A stretch of 64,000 bases of DNA from Carettochelys insculpta. Taxonomy: Eukaryota > Chordata > Testudines > Carettochelyidae. Shown one piece after another: positions 31,386 through 41,065 of the stretch; positions within the stretch are counted from its first letter, which is position 1, and every line of letters begins with the position of its first letter. The stretch spans positions 67,224,001 to 67,288,000 of the forward strand of contig NC_134137.1 of the NCBI RefSeq assembly GCF_033958435.1, given 5' to 3'. Both the position numbers and the translations under genes were made by a program. The notes beneath the pieces were generated by a model that was given only the letters and a program-made list of their open reading frames with translations, was not told the origin of the DNA and searched no databases.

Positions 31386-31680
31386 AGGTCAGCAAACTTT
31401 CAGAGGCAGAGTGCTGAAATTTGATATTATGACCTTTGTGTATGATCTGAGTGCCGGTGATACTTTTTAAAGTCACTAATAGTCCTACTTACAACAGCTT
31501 CATTAATAAATTAAGAGGCAGAAATTTTCCATTTAGGTGGTGGTCAGTAGCATTAGCTGGTCTTTTGTTTATCCACGGGTGGCACGGGTTTGAGCAAGCT
31601 TCTGGCTGCATGGGAGAGGAGGGGTGGGGCTGAGCTCCTGCCTTGCATTGGCTTGCATACCACTCTTGACAGCCATGCCT
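31386..31680. mobile_element. hAT-like element fragment inside CR1
   Basis: It starts GAGGTCAGCAAACTTTCAGA and has the layout of a hAT family in which GTGCTGAAATTTGATATTAT and GCTTCATTAATAAATTAAG follow. CR1 text is found on both sides. The right end is decayed. Confidence 0.5.
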
Positions 31681-32050
31681 GGGGGGTCCTCAGTGAGCAT
31701 GATCTATGTCCAGATTTTTTTTATAGTGCTTCTTATCCCCTTCCAAGTCTCTGAACAAATGTATAGGTTCTGTGTGTATAATGCTGAACCTCCTCGCTTT
31801 TTCCCCTGCCAGTATTTCCCAATCAAGCTGTACTCTTCTGTACTGATATTTCAGTCATGAGATTTATCCCTTAAAGCCTCTGTAGTGTCAATTAAGTCAT
31901 TAGCTAAATTACATGTGCTGTTCTTCCTTTTATTCCTTGTACTCCTTGCGTTTGTGTATAGACATCTAAGGGTTTGAGTAGATTTCTCTGTTAAGGTTAC
32001 CTTGTTTATGTTTACCTGTGGACTTTTATCACCTGCCCCTTTTAAATGCC

Positions 32051-33792
32051 CTCCTCACTAGGTGGTTGAGTCAAGTATACAGGTGTCATTGATTTTTTGT
32101 ATTGTGGGAAACAAAACAATTTAACATTTTCTTAATGTTAAGCATACGTTTAAGTCCGTGCCTATTTAGTAATGTATTTAAGGACACATTTAACTGTAGG
32201 TACTTGCTTCAGTCCCATTGAAGTCAATGGGACATAGTCACATGGCTGAATATAAGCACATTTCTGAACAGGGATGGATTTAAACATTTCCATGCTCCTT
32301 TGCTGAATTGGGCTTGAATCTATGCACAAACTAACACCCAAGCGTGGACATTTTCAGCTCAAAGGCTGTAAAAACTGACAAAAAACAGAAAATTGCAGTT
32401 GGAATGGAAAGTTCTTCCTTCTCAAATGTAACTATAGTGCTCACTGTGAACTGTGCAAGAGAAAGAATACATGGGACAAAGGATGGAAAAGCTGTTGAGG
32501 TTTTGCAGCCTTGTTGAACTATATTTTGGGGTTTGTAAAACTAGTCTGAGTTTCTCAACTTCTTTCTTCCTGTAATTTAAATGTTTTTTTTTTCCACAAG
32601 CATAATCCAGTCTAAAAAGTAAAATCACCACCAAAAACAGCAACCACTGTAACTCCTTCCCCACCTCCCCCCATGTTTGACTAGCTGAAATGAAGTGTTA
32701 GGAACACTTCTCCAAAAGCTAACAAAAATTGCATTTTATGCATAGAGTTGGATCTTCTGCTGGTGTAAATTACCATATTTCAGTTGCCTTAAAAAGAAAA
32801 ATATTTGCCCAGAGCTATAACGAGGGTTGCTCAAATATTTTCATTTTAAGTGGCCCCTTTTAAGTTCTTATAACTTTTACTCTTTTTAGCTGAAATTTGG
32901 AACGTTGCCTGGTGAATTTTTTAGGAAAGTTAAAACAAAAATGGTTCAGGCATTTTCAAGCACAGAGAGTGAAAACATATATGTCTTCATTTACAATAAA
33001 TATTTTTAGTAACTCAAGTGTATCAGTGAGACAGGATGGAAACTTAATGTTCATCAGAGACGTAGTCAGCTTATACACATGCACGCTGGTAGTCCAATGA
33101 ACATCAGTTTTGATTTGGCCATTTTCTAAGAACTTTTAAGATGTATTTTTATGCTTGTACACGGAATACATTTCTGCAGCTCTACAATCTGACAACATTC
33201 CATTGGCACAGTATGTTACACAGAAAATTTTTCAGTAAACAATTTGTGCATAAAAGGATTGGGTGGAATTCAGTTATATTATGTAAAACAAGGAGGGAAT
33301 ATCAGGGGGTTTGCTTTGGGGGGGGGGGGGGGCAACAGCAGTTTAGTTTACCTGAGCTTCCACAAGCATGGAACTCTACAGCTCTCAGTAGCAGTGGTTC
33401 ATTGTTCCCGGACAATGGGAGCTGCAAGATGTGGTGGCCCAGCCCACGGCACTTCCTGCAGCTCCCATTGGCCAGAATAGTGAATTGCAGCCACTGGCAG
33501 CTGTAAGTGGCCCTGCCTGTGGACACTCAGGCAAACAAAGCACCTGAAAGCCCACCAGCAATTAACCCTGACAAATAGCATGCAGTGGTGTGCCAGAGGT
33601 TCTCTACCAGTAATGTAAAAGCTTGTGAAATGAACAGTATGTGACAGTTTATGTGACAACAGAAAAAGTTCGGACCCCTGGCCCTTGACTATTGGAGGCC
33701 ATAACCTTCATGTTATAATCTGCATGTTTTTTCATCATTTCTCTTTTCTGAAGAAGAAGTTAAAAAACAGAAATGCACATAAAAACTTCCAT
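32051..33792. other. Intergenic, mostly unrecognised; GC patch with local inverted repeat
   Basis: 32051-33290 shows no repeat or exon I know. At 33310-33680 there is a G-run (33318-33331) and the 14-mer GACAATGGGAGCTG, whose inverse CAGCTCCCATTGGC follows about 40 bp on; the end TTCGGACCCCTGG is hAT-like. I cannot assign it. Confidence 0.4.
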
Positions 33793-34269
33793 AGGTGCCA
33801 GGGTGCCAAGGGGTGGGGTGCAGGCTGGTGGGGGGGGTCCATGTCCCTGGGAGGGGGGCATGGCGACCACACAGGCGAGGTGGGAAATGGTGTCTATGAT
33901 GTCTGCCTCCAGGGCCAGGAGCAGGGTGTCGTCAGCCATGGTGCTGCTGCACTGCGGTCTGCGTTGCTGCCGGCAGCTTGGTAGGCCTCAGCTCATGTAG
34001 GGCAGGAGGGTTGAGGGGGGCCTTTAAGGAAGCAGCTGGTCACAGGCTTAACAGCCATAAGACCCCATCCACGGCATCTCCAGCTCCCTTCTTTCGAAAC
34101 ACTGCTGGTAGCCATGTGGACACTCACTTTGAAAAGGATGGAGCGGTTTTTTGAAAGAGGGGGTTGGACCTGCCTTTGGCATGTGGTCATGCACTTTCAA
34201 AAGCTGGGATTTCGGTTCCTGGCTTTCAATTGTGGCCTTTCAATGGTGGGCTCCTGTGTAGACAAAGCC
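33793..34269 (-). pseudogene. Harbinger element end with start of a transposase-like ORF
   Basis: The right end at 34269 (CCTGTGTAGACAAAGCC, followed by TTA) is a Harbinger-type terminal repeat. Reading left on the minus strand, GGCCCCCCTCAACCCTCC-like promoter text is followed by an ATG at about 33942 and the ORF start MADDTLLLALEADIIDTISH. It is cut off at about 33793. The link to transposase rests on position and on the similar layout at 35465-35900. Confidence 0.45.
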
Positions 34270-35464
34270 TTATTGAATTAAGCTAGACTGAAGTAAGATT
34301 TACATCTATTTAAGAACATCTACCATAGGTATTTGTATCGGTTTATCCACATCAGTTTCTAAATCAATATAGTTGAACTAGTGCAATTTTCTAGGATAGT
34401 GTCAAAAACACTGAAGTTTTACAAAGAAATGCATCTGAATCTACACAGAACGAAGATAGGTGTGGGGAGCTGCAGGGTAGCTGGTCCTCAGTACTATAAT
34501 ATACATACTATGTATACTTTACTATACATACTATATACATACTATGCTTCTTACTTTGCGAGAGATCTAAATAACAGAAGCTAGGTTACTAGTGATGGTT
34601 AGAACATTTTCTACCAATTGGTTTTCTCATAGAAAAAAGGCTGAAGCCAAAATATTTTCCAAATAAGTATCAATTCAGATGAAGTTTTTGAGGTTAAGGT
34701 TTTGAGTCCCAGGGTGGACTCTGGTGAGAGAGTCGTATCAAAAACCTGACCGTTTTGATCCGAAAACCATTGTTTCAACACAATCGTGTTTCATAAAAAC
34801 ATTCACAAGGTTTGATTTTCACTACAATATGACTGAAACCTTGAAAGGTGAACCAAAGTGGAATTGTTCTTCTCTAGCTATTTCTGCATGTTACGCCTGA
34901 AGTAAAGACCTAATCAACATGAATAAGATTGGCAGAATCTGGACAGCACTATACGAAAGCTCCACAAACACTTTTGCTTTAAAGAATGATTCGTTTCTAC
35001 AGAAGGTCTGGGAAATAGAGATCTAAGTACTGTAAAAATATTTATAGTGTTTTGTTTTAACTGCAGTATAAGAACAAATTAAAATTTCAGTGACATTTTC
35101 CAGCATATCAGATGGCAATGTTTCATTTTGTCAGTAAATCGCTTTTATTGTTTCTATTTTATGGCAGTTTACTAGTCCAGTGGGCATGGCATTGGCTATA
35201 AAGCTATAACTGATTCTGAAATGTGATCAAATACAGGCAGTTCACCAACTTTTTATGGCTCCTCTTAAATAATTCAATGAATGCAGTGATCTTATAGCTC
35301 TCCTGTCTTTTGTATCTGAAAAATGAATTGAAAATGAAATCACCACAATGCTCTGACTTTTGAAGTTGAATCAGCGGTGGGGTAGTATTGGAAATTCTGG
35401 GCAGTAAAAACACGCGTGCAGTTGGGATCAGTCTACGCTGGGTGAGAAAGTATTGTCGCACTCA
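34270..35464. other. Intergenic, nothing recognised
   Basis: AT-rich. Contains a short ATACATACTATGTATACTTT-type repeat at 34500-34550. No gene or transposon signature seen. Confidence 0.5.
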
Positions 35465-35826
35465 GGCTGTGTCTGCACTACACAGAAATCTCTAAAGGGC
35501 AAACATCGAACATCCATGTTGAAACGAGGGTTTTTGAAATAGTGCGGCCACACACACAAAGCGGATCGCTGGACTGGTCCACTCTTTTGAAAGAGGCCCC
35601 TGGTCTTTCAAAAGGGAGTGACCACACAGCAACGTGAGCCCTTTCGAAAGAACAAGCCAGGAAACACCACGCATGGGGTCACGTGGCCAACAAGCGCTTC
35701 CAGGTCCCACAACCAGCCGCCCCCTTAAAAGGCCCCTCCCAAACACACCCACCCTGCACACACAGAGCACTGCAGGGCAGCAGGCAGCACTGCAGACACC
35801 GTGCTCTGAGGGAACACCACAGCACA

Positions 35827-37130
35827 TGGAGCACCAGCAGCTGCCCGAGGCTGATGCCTCCACCGACACTGGGGCCCAGATGGCCACGGTCATCTTGGCC
35901 ATGATGGAAGCCCTGCAGCCCACGAACATCCCCACCACCGCCGGGGTCCTGCAGGCCTTGGTCACAGGGCAACTGCCACACCCTGTTCCCCATCCCCTGC
36001 AGCACCTTTGGAGCCACCCCAGCAGCGGGGACTGGTGGGAGAGGCTGATACTGGGTCAGTGGGGTGATGAAAGGTGGCTCCAAAACTTCTGAATGTCAAG
36101 GCAGACATTACTGGAGCTGTGCCAGCGGCTCACACCCACCTTGCAGCCTGTGGACACCCGCATGCGGCCCGCACCTCTTGTTGACAAATGCGTGGGGATT
36201 GCACTGTAAAAGCTGGCCACCCCAGAAGGCCACTGTTCAGTGTGACACCAATTTGGGATGGGCAAGGCCACTGTTGAAGCCATCCTCCTGGACGTAAGCC
36301 AGGCCGGAGCTCCACACCCACCCCTGGAATGGGAGAGCGGGCCCCTGGGCGGGGGGGGGCCCTGCAGGGGTCTATGAGGCTCCCCAACGTGCAGGCCCAC
36401 ATGTCAATGCCTCCCTCACATAGGCAGTCCAGGCAATCGACCGTGTGATTCCATGGAGGGTTGTCTGCCTTGGGGACCTGGGTGACGCCATGGCAGGATT
36501 TACAGCCATCGGGTTCGCCATCTGCTTTTGCAACCTAGATGGTACCCACATAGTGATCCATGCTCCAGACCACAGCGTGGGCCATTACACAAGGGGTACC
36601 ACTCAATGTTGCTGCAGGCCCTCATCAACACCCAGGGCCAGTTCAGTGACATCTGCATGGGCTGGGCTGGGAGAGCCCACGATGCCCAGGTATTCTGGAC
36701 CTCCTGGCTGGGGCACTGGATGGAGGAGGGCATGTACATCCCTGCCTGGGAGCTCCCCGTGAGGGATACCATGATGCCACCATGCATAGTGGCCGACGGG
36801 GGAATACCCATTGCAACCAAGGCTGACGTGCCCCAGCACAAGGCACACCACCAGCAGCTAGGACGTTTTTAATCACCGCTTCAACCATGACCGCAGTACT
36901 GTGGAACAGTCTTTCAGGTGCCTGAAGGGACACTTCCGATGCCTCAAGGCATGGGTGATGCTCTGCACAACACAGCGGAGAGCAAGCATGAACATTTCAT
37001 GCAGGGGTGGGCTGCGGATGGCAGCCCTGGGTATGAGCAGCTGCCTATGGCTCCATGCTGCCAGGCACACAGGGATGGGCTGAGGGTCCGAGAGGCCCTC
37101 CATAAGGCCTTCGACTGGGAACCTCACTGA
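35827..37130 (+). pseudogene. HARBI1-like DDE transposase pseudogene
   Basis: A PIF/Harbinger nuclease relic. It starts MEHQQLPEADAS. After GDERWLQNF comes MSRQTLLELCQRLTPTLQ, KCVGIAL-KLATPEGHCSV, HQFGMGKATVEAIL, then NLDGTHIVIHAP (first D), GYHSMLLQALINTQGQFSDI, AHDAQVF (second D), RFNHRFNHDRSTVEQSFRCL (E) and ends EALHKAFDWEPH-stop. In-frame stops lie at 36090-36092 (TGA, where R is expected; a CGA to TGA change), 36207-36209 (TAA) and 36243-36245 (TGA). Frame shifts occur near 36350 (a G-run), 36590, 36866 (a T-run) and 36955. All three DDE residues survive, but the gene cannot make a protein. About 400 residues if read through. Confidence 0.85.
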
Positions 37131-37799
37131 CCCTTCCCCAGCACCCTTCGGCCTACATCCAGCCCCGCATCACAGCATCCACCCCATATCACAGTCCCCG
37201 CCCACACACAAGAGACACTGGGGTGCACAACACAATGATTTACTGAACAGAACTGAACTAACACACATGTAAATGAACTGTACATGAAAAAAAATGGTGT
37301 GGGGTCATCACAACTGGGAAATGGATACAGGCGCGAATGGGGGAGAACTATGTACAAAGGGGTGGGGGGATGTCCCTGTAGATAGGGCCATGGCCATGTA
37401 GATAGGGCCATGAGCACAGGAGGGCCTAGTCTTCCACGGGAGTGGAGGGGCGGCACCTGAGGTGGTTGTGGAGGCCCCTGCTGTCCCAGGTGAGGGGACC
37501 CTGTTGGGGCTGGGATGGGGCTGGGATGATGGGGAGGTAAGGTTGGGCAGGGCATGGGGGCACCACCCCATCATGGGGGCCAGGTGGGCTGGGAGGGGTG
37601 GGGGTGAGGGGCTGCTGGGCAGGGTGGGAGGCAATGGGGTGCTGGGCAGGATGGGGGGTGGGCTCCCCGTGGCCTGCACTGGCCATGAGCCAGAGGTCCA
37701 GTGTGAGTCAAGCGGCCGGGGTGGGGGTGGCTGGGATAAGGGCAGTGAGTTCGGGGGCAGCAGGAGCGGGGACAGGGCTGGATGGGTTGGTGGAGGGTG

Positions 37800-37981
37800 G
37801 GGCAGCGCATGGGGCCCCGGGGGATGGAAAGGGGGAAAATGCCAGAGGGCCGCAGCCACCTCGCCCCAGACCTCCCTCCGAGAGGCCCCCTCCTCCTGCT
37901 CTATCTGGAGCCACTCCCAGACGACAGCCATCTGCTCCCAGATGGCAGCAGTGTGGGCTGCCACAGTCTCCTCTGAGTCAA

Positions 37982-38016
<35 letters not shown>

Positions 38017-39030
38017 GCCCTCTGGGGCTGGGTGGGCAGTGGCCTGGGTGGCAGGGACAGGGGTTCTCCAGCCCCGTCAGATTGTGGGGCTGGTGAGTTG
38101 GTCGCTGGGATGGGGCTGGTCTGGCTCCTGGAGGATGAGGCTGTGGAGACACAAGGGGGAGAGGAGCCACCCGTCAGTGCTGCCACCCAGCCCAGGTGCC
38201 CTGCCAGCACCACCCGCCCCCCCTCCAACCATCCCTCCGACTGTCCCCCGATGTGACATCGGCTCACCTGACCCTCCCACCCCGGGGGTTCTATGTGGCC
38301 GTAGGGGGGGTCGCATCCATGGGGCGCGTGCTGGCTGCCATCCATCCTCTGCATCCCTTCCTGCTTGCGGAGGAAGGGTCAGGGCTCTGTCTACAGGCAT
38401 GCGTTCTGGATGCTGCCATGCCTGGGACGCGGCTGGGGGACACAGGACGGCATGCACCCCTGCCCCCGGGCTGCTCGATCCACCCTTTAACTACCTGGGG
38501 CTCTGGAGAGCAGATTGGGGACACCGGTCTCGACGGAGCCTGGATGGAGGTGCTGAAGCTGATGGCAATGATGAGGGGGCCCTCATCCTCCAAGCTGCTC
38601 CCTGGCTCCACTGCCATGGTCTGGCCTGATGGTCCTGGCTGGTTGCGTGGGTCCACATTCATGCCCGTCTCAGAGCCAGCTGTGTCAACCACAGCTACCG
38701 GCTCAGGGGCGTCCTTCGGGCCGAGGAGCTGGTCCAGTGTTCGGAAGTGCGGACACCTCAGGGCAGCCTCTGCCCCCCAGTCGCCTGTAGGTGTCCCTGG
38801 CCCACCTATAGACACGCCTCAGTTCCTTTACCTTGGAGCACACTTGGTCGGCTGTGTGCTGGGGGCGGCTCCACTTCCGCAGCCCAAGTGACAGCCATTC
38901 AAAGGCTGCTGAGTTATGGGGCTGCCCCGTGCTGTGCAGCAGCACATCCTCCTCTGCCCAGAGGCCAAGGAGACCTTTAACTTTGGCCTCTGTCCAGGAG
39001 AGGCCCCTGGCTTGCCTCTGGTGACTTCTC
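37800..39030 (-). pseudogene. Harbinger Myb/SANT-like DNA-binding protein pseudogene
   Basis: Read leftwards from about 39030 it gives RGLSWTEAKVKGLLGLWAEE, DVLLHSTGQPHNSAAFEWLS, LGLRKWSRPQHTADQVCSKV and KELRRVYRWARDTYRRLG, a Myb/SANT-like (trihelix) domain with the spaced tryptophans W-W-W. A frameshift near 38785 moves it to AEAALRCPHFRTLDQLLG. The C-terminal part (about 37990-37850) reads EETVAAHTAAIWEQMAVVWE, then EWLQIEQEEGASRREVWGEV, a helical tail usual for these proteins. It pairs with the transposase in PIF/Harbinger elements. The start and stop are not certain. Confidence 0.75.
37984..38016. repeat. (CAACAG)n hexanucleotide repeat
   Basis: Five CAACAG units plus CAG, inside the decayed Harbinger Myb-like gene. 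A simple repeat that arose in or after the transposon. Confidence 0.9.
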
Positions 39031-39260
39031 AGGGAGGGAGGAGGGGGTCCCTGGGGTGTGGGGGGCAGGGCCTCACCATCCAGCCAATGGGCTGAGTGGC
39101 ACTGGTGTCTGGAGCATGTGCTGTGCAGAGCTCATGCTCCTGAGGCTCTGGGCATGTTCTCAGCTTCTTGCATGGGGTTTCCAGGGCTGTGCAGCTTTAA
39201 GACGCTGGTCCCAGAGACCATAGAGCCCCACTGGGCTCGCTAGAGCATCTCCACACTGCC

Positions 39261-39734
39261 TGAGGCTGCCACCATTTCACAACCATTGACTTTCATACAG
39301 AGTTCCCCACTGGTTTCAGCTAGAGCTAAGTGAAAATTGGAATTTATATTTCAACTAGAAACAAAATAAAAATAAAAATAAAAATATAGAAATTGTTCAA
39401 TGAAAAGCTCTGAAAAGATTTTTATTTGTAAATGTTAAAATATGCATTGGTTGAACCAAATCAAAATTGTTTTTTTTTTGAGGCACTTCAGCATAAATGG
39501 CTTCTGCTAGTGGAGCCTCATAGAGGAGTAGGGAAAGAAGAGACATCACCTATCAGCCAAACTCCCTGGCTGGACTATATCACACAAACTCAGCCACAGC
39601 TGTTCGACTCCCATGCTGGACCACATAGCTCAGTCAGCTGAGAGGTTGTGTGGTATCATGACAGTTGTATCCCAGCCTAGTAGCCCAGCCCATAACTGAT
39701 GTTGTGCAGAGTACAGCAGAAGAATTATCTGTCA
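39261..39734. other. Intergenic; possible tRNA-like SINE remnant
   Basis: Mostly unrecognised. ATAGCTCAGTCAGCTGAGAG at 39627-39646 resembles a tRNA A-box region, but no B-box or foldable tRNA follows, so at most it is a SINE remnant. Confidence 0.3.
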
Positions 39735-39852
39735 TGTCTTCCTTGTAACACGCTTGTTAACGCATCCCAGAATGATGTTTGGGGTTTTTTGCAACATTTT
39801 CACACTTTTGTTGTCCAATATGACCTCTACATCCTTTTTTAGATACTCTTTC

Positions 39853-40288
39853 GGCTATGTCTACACTAGCCCCAAACTTCGAAATGGCCATGCAAATGGC
39901 CATTTCGAAGTTTACTAATGAAGCGCTGAAATACATATTCAGCACCTCATTAGCATGTGGGCGGCCATGGCACTTCGAAATTGACGTGGCTCACCACTGC
40001 GCAGCTCGTCCAGACGGGGCTCCTTTTCAAAAGGACCCCGCCTACTTCGAAGTCCCCTTATTCCTATGAGCAGATGGGAATAAGGGGACTTCGAAGTAGG
40101 CAGGGTCCTTTTGAAAAGGAGCCCCGTCTGGACGAGCTGCACAGTGGCGAGCCACGTCAATATCGAAGTGCCGCGGCTGCCTGCATGCTAATGAGGCACT
40201 GAATATGTATTTCAGCGCTTTATTAGTAAACTTCGAAATGGCCATTTGCATGGCCATTTCGAAGTTTGGGGCTAGTGTAGACACGGCC
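39853..40288. mobile_element. Near-perfect palindromic Harbinger-type MITE, duplication TTC
   Basis: Both arms of about 215 bp are almost exact inverse copies, starting GGCTATGTCTACACTAGCCC and meeting near 40070 (TATTCCTATGAGCAGATGGGAATA). TTC flanks both sides. TTCGAA motifs recur along each arm. It could form a hairpin of roughly 215 bp. No ORF of its own. Confidence 0.9.
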
Positions 40289-40409
40289 TTCCTGAACAAT
40301 CATTTCACATTTTTTATGTTTTTTTTCTAAGTGGAGTACTTTGCATTTATCCTTGTTGACTTTCATCCTATTTACCTCAGAGCATTCCTCCAAGTTTGTC
40401 CAGATCTTT

Positions 40410-40797
40410 GGCTATGTCAGCACTAGAGGGTTTTATTGGCAAAATGAATGTTATGCCAACAAAACCCACAGAGCATCCAGATTCCCAAGGTGTTCCGTCA
40501 ACAGTAAGTTGACAGAATGCAGCACTTTTGTCGACAACTGTATGCCACTCCCCGTGAGGAATAATGCCTCTGTCAACAGAGATCTGTTGACAGAAAGCTG
40601 GTCTGGATGTTCCAGGGCTGGGGGACCTCTGTTGACAGACAGATCTTGCAGAGCACCAAGCAGCACTGTCTGCTGTGCTTACAGCTGGCCATTTTGACAA
40701 TAGAGCAGTTTGGCCACAATCTGTCGACAGAAGTTTTGTCGAAGATATCTTCCGACAAAAACTTCTGTCGACAAATACCTGTAATCTAGACATAGTT
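40410..40797. mobile_element. Harbinger-type MITE, duplication TTT
   Basis: Ends are GGCTATGTCAGCACTAG and the inverse of AACTATGTCTAGATTAC. TTT lies on both sides. The arms carry repeated TGTCGACAGA / TCTGTTGACAG motifs, different from the TTCGAA family, so it is another subfamily. Confidence 0.75.
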
Positions 40798-41065
40798 TTT
40801 TTGGATTATAAACCTGTCCTCCAAAGCAGTTGTCATGCCTCCCATCTTGGTATCATCTGCAAACTTAATAAGTGTATTCTCTATGAAGAAGATATTGAGA
40901 AGAATCTGTCCTAAAACTAATCCCTGCAGAACCACCACTACCCTACACCTTGTTCTGCCCTTCCAGCATAATTGTGAACCATTAATAGCTATTTTCTGGG
41001 AATGGTTATCAAGCCAATTATTCACCCACCTTAAAGTAGCCCATTCTCATTTGCTGGCAAATTTA

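Larger units (their letters stand above)
28686..32050 (-). mobile_element. CR1-type LINE relic with three nested insertions
   Basis: Pieces of one minus-strand LINE are seen at 28686-28771 (3' end), 29457-29631, 30386-31385 and 31681-32050. The 30930-31385 part reads backwards through the endonuclease region (TTTTTGAAGTCCATTATTTT, CAATAGATGTCTGGTTAGTT). The order is collinear with a CR1 read 3' to 5'. Each gap is filled by another element. No long ORF remains. Confidence 0.75.
35465..39260 (+). mobile_element. Autonomous-type Harbinger transposon, inactivated, about 3.8 kb
   Basis: The left end is GGCTGTGTCTGCACTAC next to TCA. The proposed right end, CTAGAGCATCTCCACACTGCC next to TGA, is only a rough inverse, so that boundary is tentative. 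Inside are the two genes expected of PIF/Harbinger elements, convergently arranged: a DDE transposase on + (35827-37130) and a Myb/SANT-like DNA-binding protein on - (37800-39030). Both are broken. Smaller MITEs in the window with the same ends may have been mobilised by such an element. Confidence 0.75.
39735..41065 (-). mobile_element. CR1 LINE relic holding two MITEs
   Basis: The minus-strand CR1 reverse-transcriptase region is seen at 39735-39852, 40289-40409 and 40798-41065 (AAGTGGAGTACTTTGCATTT, CTCCAAAGCAGTTGTCATGC, CATCTGCAAACTTAATAAGT on the + strand). The gaps are exactly the MITEs at 39853-40288 and 40410-40797. Decayed, no long ORF. Confidence 0.85.

Noticed and set aside
37308..38629. 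Long ORFs of 348 (-), 264 (+) and 343 (+) codons
   Set aside because: They are GC-rich shadows within the Harbinger Myb-like gene; only short parts of the minus-strand frame carry the expected helical tail. The poly-C or poly-Q runs come from the CAACAG repeat.
39627..39646. A tRNA gene
   Set aside because: An A-box-like stretch is present but there is no matching B-box, anticodon arm or acceptor stem.
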